Positions 38,305-46,809 of a DNA stretch of 49,156 bases are shown here, piece by piece (position 1 is the stretch's first letter; each line of letters begins with the position of its first letter). The notes under the pieces are model-generated. The model was not told where the DNA came from. It saw only the letters and a list, made by a program, of their open reading frames with translations, and ran no database searches. Origin of the DNA: Vulgatibacter sp035565615 (lineage in GTDB: Bacteria > Myxococcota > Myxococcia > Myxococcales > Vulgatibacteraceae). The stretch covers positions 1-49,156 of the forward strand of contig DATMSB010000055.1 in NCBI GenBank assembly GCA_035565615.1, read 5' to 3'. A program made the translations under genes and the position numbers.

Positions 38305-38960
38305 AGCGCCACGAAGCCTCCATCGATCTCGTCCTGCACCACGACGTCCTCTGCCCCTGGAGCGCGCTCGCCGAGTCCCGCCTGCGCATCGTGGTGGAGG
38401 AGTGCGAGGGAGCCGTCCGCCTCGAGCTCAGCCCCTTCGCCATCCGCGTCGAGGAGCGGCTGCCCTCCTCGCGGGAGGCGCTCTCCGCGATCCGCGCCAT
38501 CCGCAAGGTCGCCAAGGAGCCCGAGGGGCGCGGCATCAAGCCGGACCTGTGGCGCTCCGGCGATCCGCCGCGTTCGTCGGTGCCACCGCTGGTGGCGCTC
38601 GAGGCGGCGAAGATCCTCGGCGGAGACGCGGCGCATTCCAGGCTCCTCGTCGCCATGCGGCGGGCGGCCTTTCGTCACGGAGTGAACATCAGCCGGGACG
38701 ACGTGATCCTGGAGCTGGCGGAGAAGTGCGGCCTGGACGTGGGGCGCTTCGCCACCGCGTTCGCGTCGCAGGCAACCCGTCGATTGATAACCAGCAAACA
38801 CGAGCAGGCATCGTTCCGCGGCGTGCGATCGGTGCCGTCCCTCGTGATTGGCGGGGAATGGATCGTCTGCGGCGCTCGCTCGCTCGAGGAGTATCGGGAG
38901 ACCATCCGTCGTTTCGGCGAGCAGCACGCCCTTCGGATCCCCGACCGCGTGGTTCACTGA
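38301..38960 (+). CDS. DsbA/FrnE-like thioredoxin-fold protein lacking CxxC
   Basis: A 219-residue protein of the DsbA/2-hydroxychromene-2-carboxylate isomerase group. The active-site strand reads DVLCPWSALAES, so the usual CPWC is CPWS and a disulfide cannot form within the motif. The C-terminal part has the cis-Pro loop FRGVRSVPSLVIGGEWIVCGARSLEEYRETI. No signal peptide is visible, so it is cytoplasmic like FrnE. A monothiol or isomerase/transferase role is possible. ATG 38301 overlaps the rimK-type stop by four bases, so the two probably share a process. Confidence 0.82.
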   Translation: MKRHEASIDLVLHHDVLCPWSALAESRLRIVVEECEGAVRLELSPFAIRVEERLPSSREALSAIRAIRKVAKEPEGRGIKPDLWRSGDPPRSSVPPLVALEAAKILGGDAAHSRLLVAMRRAAFRHGVNISRDDVILELAEKCGLDVGRFATAFASQATRRLITSKHEQASFRGVRSVPSLVIGGEWIVCGARSLEEYRETIRRFGEQHALRIPDRVVH

Positions 38961-39008
38961 TCTTTCACCAAGAGGACGGAGGGCAGGAGCGGTTCCGCCC
39001 CTGGAACC

Positions 39009-39037
39009 TTGACCCACCGTGCCATATCCGGCTATCT
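39009..39037 (+). promoter_or_regulatory. Possible sigma-70-like promoter of the 39117 lipoprotein
   Basis: TTGACC (39009-39014), 17 bases, then CTATCT (39032-39037). The -35 match is good and the -10 is weak. It would give a leader of about 70 bases before ATG 39117. Confidence 0.35.
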
Positions 39038-39116
39038 CTCCGGCGTCTCGACCGGTTGCTCACCGCGCCGTGCGGTTTCGCGGGTGGTGCGTCGCGACCA
39101 TCCAGGAGAGTGATAG

Positions 39117-40019
39117 ATGAGGAAGCTGACGAAGTGGTGGATTCTCTCGATCGCGGTCCTCGCCATATCGGGGATCGCGATGGGCTGTGATGACGACGAC
39201 GAAAACGGTGGCACCGGCGGTGCGGGTGGCACGGCGGGTGCGGGTGGCACGGGCGGCACCGGTGGTACCGGCGGCACCGGCGGCACGGGTGGCACCGGCG
39301 GTACCGGCGGTACGGGCGGCACCATCGTGGAGCTATCGACGATCTCGGGTCAGGTCGTGGTGAACCCGATCGCCGCGAACCTCCTCGGCGCGACGCTCCC
39401 CAGCGTCGAGGGCCTCTCGCTTCGCATCGTCGACGCCGGCAAGGTGATCGCTGGCGATCCGACCGCCGTCGTCGCCACCGGGACGACCGGCACCGACGGC
39501 TCGTTCACGATCGAGGACGTGGATCTCACCGCCAACACCGTCGGCTTCCTGATCACGGTGACCGGTGACGACTTCGCCGACTCCACCATGGGCCTCTGCA
39601 TCCCCGGCGAGCAGACGCCGCAGCTCATTTGCGGCGATCGCACGAACATGGATGTGTTCGCGGTTCCGTCCGACTTCATCGACGAGATGGAGACGAAGCT
39701 GGGAGACGACGAGCTCATGGCGAACGGCCTCATCCTCGGCGGCACGATCGAGCCGGCTGGCGACCCGATCGAAGGCGTGACGATCAACGACGTCGACGAC
39801 GACGGCGAGCTGATCTTCCTCGCCCCCGATTACACCAACGCCGGGACCTCCACGACGACCGAGACGGGCGCCTTCCTGGTGAAGCCTGCCGACGGCGTGC
39901 AGATCCTCACGCTCACGCCGACCAAGGACGGCCTCTCGTTCATCCCCGAGCGGCAGCCGGCCGGGGCGACGCCGGACGTGGTCTTCCAGGCCTTCTTCGT
40001 GGGCGTGCCGAACCCGTAA
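39117..40019 (+). CDS. Secreted lipoprotein with Gly-Gly-Thr repeat linker
   Basis: A 300-residue lipoprotein. ATG 39117 follows AGGAGA seven bases away. The signal WWILSIAVLAISGIAMGC puts the lipid on Cys24, followed by DDDDEN. Residues 31-69 are 13 glycine-rich triplets (11 of them Gly-Gly-Thr), probably a flexible stalk. The rest is beta-rich with SGQVVVNP, TGTTGTDGSFTIEDVDL and TETGAFLVKPADG, a pattern like carboxypeptidase-regulatory (CarboxypepD_reg/SdrD B-like) domains. Two Cys (GLCIPGEQTPQLICGD) may form a disulfide. It is transcribed alone, with terminators after it. Function unknown, probably on the cell surface. Confidence 0.85.
   Translation: MRKLTKWWILSIAVLAISGIAMGCDDDDENGGTGGAGGTAGAGGTGGTGGTGGTGGTGGTGGTGGTGGTIVELSTISGQVVVNPIAANLLGATLPSVEGLSLRIVDAGKVIAGDPTAVVATGTTGTDGSFTIEDVDLTANTVGFLITVTGDDFADSTMGLCIPGEQTPQLICGDRTNMDVFAVPSDFIDEMETKLGDDELMANGLILGGTIEPAGDPIEGVTINDVDDDGELIFLAPDYTNAGTSTTTETGAFLVKPADGVQILTLTPTKDGLSFIPERQPAGATPDVVFQAFFVGVPNP
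39207..39323 (+). repeat. 9-bp coding repeat, Gly-Gly-Thr
   Basis: Thirteen nine-base units read GGN GGN ACN (two variants read Gly-Gly-Ala and Ala-Gly-Ala). Third positions differ freely among units (GGT/GGC, ACC/ACG), so the peptide is conserved rather than the DNA. Confidence 0.95.
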
Positions 40020-40040
40020 GCGAGGCCCGTGCAGCGACGA

Positions 40041-40093
40041 GCGCGAGCGCGGCTCGCGCGAGGGCCGGATCCCCCAGGGGGTCCGGCCCTTTC
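40041..40093 (+). terminator. Double hairpin terminator after 39117 lipoprotein gene
   Basis: First hairpin: 40041-40048 with 40052-40059, a perfect 8-bp stem. Second: AGGGCCGGA-t-CCCCC (40061-40075) with 40077-40090, a 14-bp stem with one bulged base, then TTTCAC. The second looks like a real rho-independent terminator. Confidence 0.75.
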
Positions 40094-40248
40094 ACTTTCG
40101 TGCTCCGCGCCAGAGGACCCGACCAGGCGGCGCGGGCGGCCGGCCGATCGCAGGCTTGTCGGTTGCGCGGCCGCCCTGGGGCCGATAGTTTGCGCGCTGC
40201 GCGCCGAAGTATCCGGGATCTACGGACTTTCGGTCGCAGGAGCCCGAC

Positions 40249-42303
40249 ATGAACGCCCCCTTCCCCATGACGCCGATCATCGTCACCTGCATGATCATCC
40301 TCGCGCTTGGGATCTTCGCGATGTCGATGACGCCGCGGATGGTGATCTTGCTGCGGCTGCGGCACGACCCCTCGCGGTTCCGGGATCCGATGGCGCGACT
40401 GGGCAGGCTCCTGCGCTTCGGCCTCGGGCAGCGGCGCCTGGTGGATCCCGAGGAGTTCAAGCCAGGCCTCGCCCACGTGATGATCTTCGGTGCCTTCATG
40501 GTGCTGGCGCTGCGCACGCTGACGCTCTTCGGGATGGCGTTCGGCGGCTGGGACTTCCACTTCCCCTTCCTCGGCGCAAACACCGTCACCGGCCGGGGCT
40601 ACCTCTTCCTCAAGGACGTGGTGGTGCTGCTCGCGCTGGTGGGGACGGCGTACTTCTTCTACCTGCGCCTCTTCGTGAAGCCGAAGCGCATGACCCGGTC
40701 CGGCGAGGCGGTCTTCATCCTCGCCATGATCGCCGGCCTGATGATCACCGAGATCCTCTTCGACGCGGGCCACATGCTCGCCTTCGAGGACGGTGAGAGC
40801 CACTGGTACAACCCGGCGGGCAAGCTGGGCCTCGCCTTCTTCTCCGCGGTGGGCGCCTCCCCCGAGACGGCGTGGGCGGTGGGCCAGGTGTCGTGGTGGG
40901 CGCACCTCGCCCAGATCCTGGTCTTCTTGAACTTCCTGCCGCTGGGCAAGCACTTCCACGTGATCACGGGCCTGCCCAACGTGTACCTTCAGCGCCTGGA
41001 GCCCCAGTACCGTCCGTCGAAGATGGACCTCGAGAACTCGGAGACCTTCGGCATCCAGAAGGCGGACGAGCTCGAGTGGAAGATGGCGCTCGACGTGTAC
41101 TCGTGCACCGAGTGCGGCCGCTGCCAGACCCACTGCCCCACCTACGTGACGGGCAAGCCCCTCTCCGTGAAGGAGCTGAACGTCACCATCCGCAGCCACC
41201 TCATGGAGGAAGCGGACACCATCGCCGCCGGCCCCGAGAAGCGGGAGGAGCTGCCGGATCTGGTGGGCATGGTGATCAACCCCGAGACCGTCTGGGCCTG
41301 CACCACCTGCGGCTGGTGCGAGACCGCCTGCCCCGTCTTCATCGAGAACATCCCGCGGATCGTGGAGATGCGCCGGCACGAGGTGCTGGTGAAGAGCGAG
41401 TTCCCGCCGGAGGTGACCCGCGTCTTCAAGAACATGGAGACGCAGAGCAACCCGTGGGGCATCGGCGCCACCGAGCGCGCCGACTGGGCCCAGGGGCTGA
41501 ACGTCCCCACCGTCGAGGAGAACCCCGAGTTCGAGTACCTGTGGTTCGTCGGCTGCGCCGGCTCCTTCGACGACCGCCAGAAGAAGGTGACGCAGGCGCT
41601 GGCCAAGGTGCTCAACGCGGCGGGCGTGAACTACGCCATCCTCGGCAAGAAGGAGGGCTGCAACGGCGACGCCGCCCGCCGCATGGGCAACGAGTACCTC
41701 TTCCAGATGCTCGCCGAGACGAACATCGAGACCTTCAAGGCGCACAACGTCAAGAAGGTGTTCTCGCAGTGCCCCCACTGCTTCAACGTGATCAAGAACG
41801 AGTACCCGGAGCTCGGCGGCGACTACGAGGTGCTGCACCACAGCCAGCTCATCGAGCAGCTCCTCGAGGACGAGCGCATCAAGCCCACCGAGAGCTTCGA
41901 TCAGCTCGTCACCTACCACGACGCCTGCTACCTCGGCCGGCACAACGGCGAGTACGACGCGCCGCGCGCGGCCCTGAAGAGCGTGCCCGGCCTGAAGATC
42001 GTCGAGATGGAGCGCAGCGGGCGACAGAGCTTCTGCTGTGGCGCCGGCGGCGGGCGGATGTGGATGGAGGAGCGCGTCGGCACGCGGATCAACCAGAACC
42101 GCGCCGCCGAGGCGGTGGGCACCGGCGCGAAGGTGATCGCGGCCAACTGCCCCTTCTGCATCACCATGCTGGGCGACGGCGTGAACGAGATCGGCGCCGA
42201 AGACGTAGTGGTGAAGGACATCGCCGAGATCGTCGCCGACTCGCTCAAGCTCCCGGTGGTCACCGGCGCGCCGGTGGTGCAGGAGGACGAGAAGACCGGC
42301 TGA
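40249..42303 (+). CDS. Membrane-bound HdrD/FadF-like Fe-S quinone oxidoreductase
   Basis: A 684-residue fusion. The N-terminal 255 residues have about six helices with His in positions suited to b haems (FKPGLAHVMIFGAFMVLAL, LFDAGHMLAF, WWAHLAQILVFLNFLPLGKHFHV), like the NarI-type domain. Then come two 4Fe-4S motifs, C286-TEC-GRC-QTHCP and C351-TTC-GWC-ETACP, and two CCG domains (CAGSFDD near 436 and CCGAGGGRMW at 596, with CPHCFNVIKNEYP and YHDACYLGRHN). Such proteins pass electrons from electron-transferring flavoprotein or similar donors to menaquinone (FadF/EMO group). No etf genes are adjacent. ATG 40249 gives MNAPFPMTPIIV. Confidence 0.88.
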   Translation: MNAPFPMTPIIVTCMIILALGIFAMSMTPRMVILLRLRHDPSRFRDPMARLGRLLRFGLGQRRLVDPEEFKPGLAHVMIFGAFMVLALRTLTLFGMAFGGWDFHFPFLGANTVTGRGYLFLKDVVVLLALVGTAYFFYLRLFVKPKRMTRSGEAVFILAMIAGLMITEILFDAGHMLAFEDGESHWYNPAGKLGLAFFSAVGASPETAWAVGQVSWWAHLAQILVFLNFLPLGKHFHVITGLPNVYLQRLEPQYRPSKMDLENSETFGIQKADELEWKMALDVYSCTECGRCQTHCPTYVTGKPLSVKELNVTIRSHLMEEADTIAAGPEKREELPDLVGMVINPETVWACTTCGWCETACPVFIENIPRIVEMRRHEVLVKSEFPPEVTRVFKNMETQSNPWGIGATERADWAQGLNVPTVEENPEFEYLWFVGCAGSFDDRQKKVTQALAKVLNAAGVNYAILGKKEGCNGDAARRMGNEYLFQMLAETNIETFKAHNVKKVFSQCPHCFNVIKNEYPELGGDYEVLHHSQLIEQLLEDERIKPTESFDQLVTYHDACYLGRHNGEYDAPRAALKSVPGLKIVEMERSGRQSFCCGAGGGRMWMEERVGTRINQNRAAEAVGTGAKVIAANCPFCITMLGDGVNEIGAEDVVVKDIAEIVADSLKLPVVTGAPVVQEDEKTG

Positions 42304-42308
42304 GCCGG

Positions 42309-42325
42309 GGCCCCGCGTCGGGGCC
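42309..42325. terminator. Short hairpin between convergent genes
   Basis: GGCCCCG (42309-42315) pairs with CGGGGCC (42319-42325) around three bases. It lies six bases after the Fe-S oxidoreductase stop and 39 bases from the end of the convergent Cys-rich gene. Confidence 0.5.
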
Positions 42326-42364
42326 GCCTCGCGGCTCGTCGACGCGCGCAGGTCGCTGCGCCGA

Positions 42365-43255
42365 TCAGTCGATCGCCAGCGCGATCGCCCGGATCGAGCC
42401 CCGCACCAGCGCGCGGGCCCGCTCGAGCGCCTCGATCGTCGCCGGCGCGTAGCCCAGACAGAGGACCACGTCGTCCTCGGGCGCGGCGTCCGCACCGAGG
42501 GCTTCGTACTCGATCGTGCGCGGCACGGGCTCTCCCAGATCGTCGCGGGCGAAGCGGCCGAAGATCGAGGCGTCGTCGGGGCGATCGGGAGCGTCCTCCT
42601 CGAGACGGAAGTGCCGGCGCGCGGCCTCGAGGGCGGCGGGGTTCGCCACGATGGCGTCGAGATCGGCCGGGCCGCCCAGATGGAGCTCGAGCAGCTTGAC
42701 CGTACCGCGCACGAACTCCACGTCGGTGATCACCAGGCCGTAGAGGTACCAGTCGGCGCAGGCCGCGCGCACGAGGCGCGCCTTGGGCGCGTCGAGCCAG
42801 AGGAACGAGGGGCACTCGAAGCTCTCGCAGGTCTTCGCGTCGTAGGCGCCGCAGTCCCGCAGGTCGACGCCGCCGGTGACGAGGGGATGCGCCAGACACC
42901 CCACCCGCTTCTCGCCTTCGTCCAGGAAGCCGAGGAGCGGGCAGAGGCGCACCGGCGGAAAGAGCGGGTTCTTGTCCCAGCGCCGCAGCGATCGGGCCGC
43001 CGCCCTGTACGCCTCCGGGTCCTTGGGGAGCGGTCGGATCGTCTCGGTGCGGCGGCGCAGCGCCTGGGTGAGCGCCTCGCGGGAGTGGTCCTTGAAGTTG
43101 TAGAGGCCGCAGCAGGCGCCGCACGAAGCGCCGCCTCCCGGCTGGCAGAGGTGGAAAGGCAGGGACAAGGACGCGACCTCGCGCTCTCTATCGTGGACGT
43201 TCGGGTTCGCCGGCTCCCCCGGCCCGGGATCCGCGAGCCCGCGCGGTCGGGCCAC
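42365..43255 (-). CDS. Cys-rich protein of unknown function
   Basis: A 296-residue protein I do not recognise by name. GTG 43255 follows GAGGAG at good spacing. The N-terminal half is rich in Cys: HLCQPGGGASCGACCGLYNF, VRLCPLLGFLD, RVGCLAHP, LRDCGAYDAKTCESFECPSFLW. The CGACC cluster and CPLL...GCLAHP recall the zinc/Fe-S cluster-binding YkgJ (CxxCxxxCC) family, but the spacing differs. The C-terminal half is alpha-beta without Cys until VVLCLGYAP. It lies 48 bases downstream of the archaemetzincin-like gene on the same strand, so they may be cotranscribed. A metal-binding role is likely; nothing more can be said. Confidence 0.78.
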   Translation of the reverse strand: MARPRGLADPGPGEPANPNVHDREREVASLSLPFHLCQPGGGASCGACCGLYNFKDHSREALTQALRRRTETIRPLPKDPEAYRAAARSLRRWDKNPLFPPVRLCPLLGFLDEGEKRVGCLAHPLVTGGVDLRDCGAYDAKTCESFECPSFLWLDAPKARLVRAACADWYLYGLVITDVEFVRGTVKLLELHLGGPADLDAIVANPAALEAARRHFRLEEDAPDRPDDASIFGRFARDDLGEPVPRTIEYEALGADAAPEDDVVLCLGYAPATIEALERARALVRGSIRAIALAID

Positions 43256-43303
43256 CTCGCTCCTCGGTTTGCACGTCGCCTCCGGCCCCGCGGCGATGGG
43301 CCC

Positions 43304-43828
43304 TTAGAGCTGCCCGCCCTTGGCGAGCAGCGCGCGGCATTGGGCGCAGAGCACGCCGTTGCGGCGCTCGAGCTCGTCCGGGATCCGCGGCGCCGCCATC
43401 GAGCAGCGCGCGTCCTCGCAGTCGCGCAAGCCGAGCGCGAGGCCGACGGCCCACACGGCGAGCGCCATCACCCGCTTGGTGAGGCGCTCGTCGTCGGCGA
43501 CGCGGATCCGGTCCAGGCCCATCACCGCGGCCCGCAGCAGACCGTCGCCGTCGCCGTAGACGAAGTCGACGTCCGGGTCGAAGAGATCGATCTCGCCGAT
43601 CGCCAGCACCAGATCCGAGGCGGTGGGCCGGTGGTTCTGGCCGAGTTTTCGAACGATCGACGACGCGTTGTATTGGTTGCGGCCGGGGTTGAAGGCGTAC
43701 TTGGGCTCGGCGAGGCCCGGCTCGACCGAGGTCTCCAGCTCGTAGGCGGTGGTCGCGCCGAGGGCCGCCGCTTCGAGGAGGCCTCGCTCGACCGTGCCCA
43801 TGGGCACGATGCGCAGGGTGACGTTCAT
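43304..43828 (-). CDS. Archaemetzincin-like protein without catalytic residues
   Basis: A 174-residue archaemetzincin homologue. YNASSIVRKLG and LAIGEIDLFDPDVDFVYGDGDG (76-96) match the family core. The expected HExxHxxGxxHC-x4-CxM...CxxC motif reads W126-A-V-G-L130-A-L-G133-L-R-D136-C137-x4-C142-S-M144...C161-x2-C164. All three catalytic-zinc His are replaced (Trp, Leu, Asp) and the catalytic Glu is Ala127, while the four structural-zinc Cys and the Met are kept. It therefore should fold and hold one zinc but not cut peptides. It is followed by the Cys-rich gene and preceded by tRNA-Gln on the same strand. Confidence 0.85.
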   Translation of the reverse strand: MNVTLRIVPMGTVERGLLEAAALGATTAYELETSVEPGLAEPKYAFNPGRNQYNASSIVRKLGQNHRPTASDLVLAIGEIDLFDPDVDFVYGDGDGLLRAAVMGLDRIRVADDERLTKRVMALAVWAVGLALGLRDCEDARCSMAAPRIPDELERRNGVLCAQCRALLAKGGQL

Positions 43829-43865
43829 TCCGTACCACCGTGGATCAAACGGGGAGCCGGCGCAG

Positions 43866-43880
43866 CGGGGCGATGCCCCG
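43866..43880 (-). terminator. Hairpin downstream of tRNA-Gln
   Basis: CGGGGC (43866-43871) pairs perfectly with GCCCCG (43875-43880) around three bases, 19 bases past the tRNA 3' end. It may end the tRNA transcript; no T run. Confidence 0.45.
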
Positions 43881-43898
43881 CGCGCCGTCCCGAATTGA

Positions 43899-43969
43899 CT
43901 GCGGTGGATGGATTCGAACCATCATTAAGAGATTCAAAGTCTCTTGTCCTACCCTTGGACGACACCGCA
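43899..43969 (-). tRNA. tRNA-Gln(UUG)
   Basis: A complete 71-base cloverleaf on the minus strand: acceptor TGCGGTG/CACCGCA with discriminator G, D arm GTCC...GGAC with AAGGGTA loop, anticodon stem AGAGA/TCTCT with loop CTTTGAA (anticodon TTG), variable TAAT, and T arm GATGG-TTCGAAT-CCATC. The weak U1-A72 pair and G73 are glutamine identity marks. CCA is not encoded. A perfect inverted repeat (43982-43988 with 44000-44006) lies 13 bases upstream of its 5' end and may belong to the promoter region. Confidence 0.96.
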
Positions 43970-44199
43970 GCAAGCCTCTCCTCCCGCCTGCCACGTCGCG
44001 GCGGGAAAGCCGGTAGCTTCCCCGTTCCGCCTGGTCCGCGCAACCTCCTATCGAACCGGGACCACCTCGATCCGATGAATGCGGACGGCGGCTCCGGGGT
44101 TTCGATGCTGGCGCTCCATCCGCCGGCGTCCCGTCGGGCTCCACCCACGTTGGCCCGAAAGGCCCACACCCTCCCAATGCCGCGTGAACGCGCCTCGGA

Positions 44200-46671
44200 T
44201 CAGACGTCGAGGTTTTGCACCTCGAGGGCGTTGCGCTCGATGAACTCCCGACGCGGCTCCACCGCGTCGCCCATGAGCACGGTGAAGATCTGGTCCGCCT
44301 CCACCGCGTCCTCCACCCGCACCTGCAGGAGGGTGCGCGTGGCCGGGTTCATCGTCGTCTCCCAGAGCTGCTCGGGGTTCATCTCGCCGAGACCCTTGTA
44401 GCGCTGGATCGTCTGGCCCTTCGAGGCCTCCTTGCTGATCCGCGCCACGAGCTGCTGGACGGTGTCCACCTCGGTCCGGGTGCCGTCGAGCGTGAGCCGG
44501 TAGGGCGCCGGGCCGAGCGCCTCGAACGCCGCGGCCAGCCGCCTCAGCTCGGCGAACTCGACCGACGAGAGCAGGGCATGGTCGACGACCGTCTCACGGC
44601 TGGTGCCGAGCGAGTTGCTGCGCACCACCACCCGCTTGCAGGCGTGCTCCTCGTCGTCGGAGACGAGCACCTTGAGCGGGAGCGCATCCGGGTGGCAGCG
44701 ATCCAGCCAGGCCTTCGCCTTGGCGAGCTCCGCCTCGATCCGCTCGCGATCCGCCAGCGACGCCAGGTCGAGGGAGGTGGCCTGCACCAGCGCGTCGACG
44801 ACGCGAGCGTCCCGGCGACGATCGACCTTCTCCAGCAGCGCGTCGTACTCGAAGATCCGCTCGGCCAGCTCCTTGAGCGCCTCGCCGCCGAGCTCGCCGT
44901 CCGGCGTCTCCACCTTGGTGAAGGCCACGCCGATGTCGAGCAGGTACTCGTCGAGGGCGCGCTGGTCCTTGAGGTACGTCTCCTTCTTGCCCTTCGCCAC
45001 GCGGTAGAGGGGCGGCTGTGCGATGTAGATGTAGCCGCGCTCCACCAGCTCCGGGAGCTGCCGGTAGAAGAAGGTGAGCAGCAGCGTCCGGATGTGCGAG
45101 CCGTCCACGTCGGCGTCGGTCATCAGGATCACGTTGTGGTAGCGGGCCTTGTCCGGGTTGTAGTCCTCCCGGCCGATGCCCGTGCCCAGCGCCGTGATCA
45201 GCGTCCCGATCTCGGCGGAGGAGAGCATCTTGTCGAAGCGCGCCTTCTCCACGTTGAGGATCTTGCCGCGCAAGGGGAGGATCGCCTGGGTGCGCCGATC
45301 CCGGCCCTGCTTGGCGGAGCCGCCTGCCGAGTCGCCCTCCACGATGTAGAGCTCGCTCTTGGCGGGATCCCGCTCCTGGCAGTCGGCGAGCTTGCCGGGC
45401 AGGGACGCGGTGTCGAGGGCGCCCTTGCGGCGCACCGTCTCCCGCGCCTTGCGCGCCGCGAGCCGCGCCCGCGCCGCGTCGCCCACCTTGGCGACGATGC
45501 GCTTGGCGACGGCGGGGTTCTCCTCGAGGAACTGGCCGAGCTTGTCGTTGACGACCGACTCGACGATGCCCTTCATCTCGGGGTTGATCAGCTTGCCCTT
45601 GGTCTGCGAGTCGAACTGCGGGTTGGGCAGCTTGACGCTGATCACCGCGGTGAGGCCCTCGCGGGCGTCCTCGCCGCTGGGGCTCTCCTTCAGGTCCTTC
45701 CACAGGTTGTTCTTCTGGGCGTAGGAGTTGATGCTGCGGGTGAGAGCCCCGCGCAGGCCCACCAGGTGGGAGCCGCCGTCGCGGTTGTTGATGTTGTTCG
45801 CGAAGCAGAAGATCAGCTCGTCGTAGGTGTCGTTGTACTGCAGGGCGATCTCGACGATCACCCGCCGGCCGTCGTGCTCGACCTCGTTGACGATGTGCAC
45901 CGGCTTGTCGAAGAGCACCGTCTTGTTGCGGTTGAGGTGCTCGACGAACGACGAGATCCCGCCGACGTACTTGAAGTCGTGGGCCTTGCCCGTGCGCTCG
46001 TCGGTCAGGGTGATGCGTAGGCCCGCGTTAAGGAACGCGATCTCGCGCAGGCGCTGGGCGAGCGTCTCGAAGTTGAACTCGCGGGAGCCGAAGATCTCCG
46101 GATCGGGCTTGAAGCGGATCTTGGTGCCGGTGCGCTTGGCCTCGCCCACCACGTCGAGCCCCGAGGTGGGGAGCCCGCGGGCGTAGGTCTGGTGGTAGAG
46201 CTTGCCGCCCCTCGCGATCTCGAGGTCGAGGTACTCGGCGAGCGCGTTCACGCAGGACACGCCCACGCCGTGGAGGCCGCCCGAGACCTTGTACGAGTTG
46301 TTGTCGAACTTTCCACCGGCGTGGAGGACGGTGAGCACCACCTCCGGCGTCGGCCGCCCCTCGGTGGGGTGCATGTCGGTGGGGATGCCGCGGCCGTCGT
46401 CGGCCACGGTGATCGAGTTGTCCAGGTGGACCGTGATGTCGATGTGGTTGCAGTGGCCCGCCAGCGCCTCGTCCACCGAGTTGTCAACCACCTCCCAGAC
46501 GAGGTGGTGCATGCCCGTCTCGTCCGGCGGGCCGATGTACATGCCCGGCCGCTTGCGCACCGCCTCGAGCCCCTCGAGCACGGTGATGGATGCGGCGGAG
46601 TATTCGTCCGATGGCGGGAGGTTCGCGACCTCGGGTTCGGGCGGGGTGATTTCCTTGGTGACGTCGGCCAA
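44200..46671 (-). CDS. gyrB: DNA gyrase subunit B
   Basis: An 823-residue type II topoisomerase subunit that hydrolyses ATP to drive negative supercoiling. GHKL ATPase parts are EVVDNSVDEALAGHC, ADDGRGIPTDMHP, VLHAGGKFDNNSYKVSGGLHGVG; TOPRIM parts are YIVEGDSAGGSAKQGRDR and MTDADVDGSHIRTLLLTFFYR; the end is QRYKGLGEMNPEQLWETTM. It contains the long insertion between TOPRIM and the tail usual in Gram-negative GyrB. The start is TTG 46671, with GAGGG six bases upstream; the open frame continues to 46767 but adds residues foreign to the family. It is part of dnaN-recF-gyrB. Confidence 0.97.
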   Translation of the reverse strand: MADVTKEITPPEPEVANLPPSDEYSAASITVLEGLEAVRKRPGMYIGPPDETGMHHLVWEVVDNSVDEALAGHCNHIDITVHLDNSITVADDGRGIPTDMHPTEGRPTPEVVLTVLHAGGKFDNNSYKVSGGLHGVGVSCVNALAEYLDLEIARGGKLYHQTYARGLPTSGLDVVGEAKRTGTKIRFKPDPEIFGSREFNFETLAQRLREIAFLNAGLRITLTDERTGKAHDFKYVGGISSFVEHLNRNKTVLFDKPVHIVNEVEHDGRRVIVEIALQYNDTYDELIFCFANNINNRDGGSHLVGLRGALTRSINSYAQKNNLWKDLKESPSGEDAREGLTAVISVKLPNPQFDSQTKGKLINPEMKGIVESVVNDKLGQFLEENPAVAKRIVAKVGDAARARLAARKARETVRRKGALDTASLPGKLADCQERDPAKSELYIVEGDSAGGSAKQGRDRRTQAILPLRGKILNVEKARFDKMLSSAEIGTLITALGTGIGREDYNPDKARYHNVILMTDADVDGSHIRTLLLTFFYRQLPELVERGYIYIAQPPLYRVAKGKKETYLKDQRALDEYLLDIGVAFTKVETPDGELGGEALKELAERIFEYDALLEKVDRRRDARVVDALVQATSLDLASLADRERIEAELAKAKAWLDRCHPDALPLKVLVSDDEEHACKRVVVRSNSLGTSRETVVDHALLSSVEFAELRRLAAAFEALGPAPYRLTLDGTRTEVDTVQQLVARISKEASKGQTIQRYKGLGEMNPEQLWETTMNPATRTLLQVRVEDAVEADQIFTVLMGDAVEPRREFIERNALEVQNLDV

Positions 46672-46809
46672 CTGAGCCCTCGATCCTGGGATTTTTGTTG
46701 GAAAAACCCGGCAGATGATCGCCTTGGGAGCAACCCACTGCCGATACCACGAAGGGACGTGGTCCACAAGCTGGATCTCAACACCGAAAACCCTGATTTT
46801 CTTCCGCTT

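Noticed and set aside
39207..39323. Repeat array as CRISPR
   Set aside because: Nine-base units without spacers inside a reading frame; it encodes a peptide repeat.
46672..46767. Upstream extension of gyrB to 46767
   Set aside because: The added residues are unlike any GyrB N-terminus, and a TTG with a good ribosome site lies at 46671.
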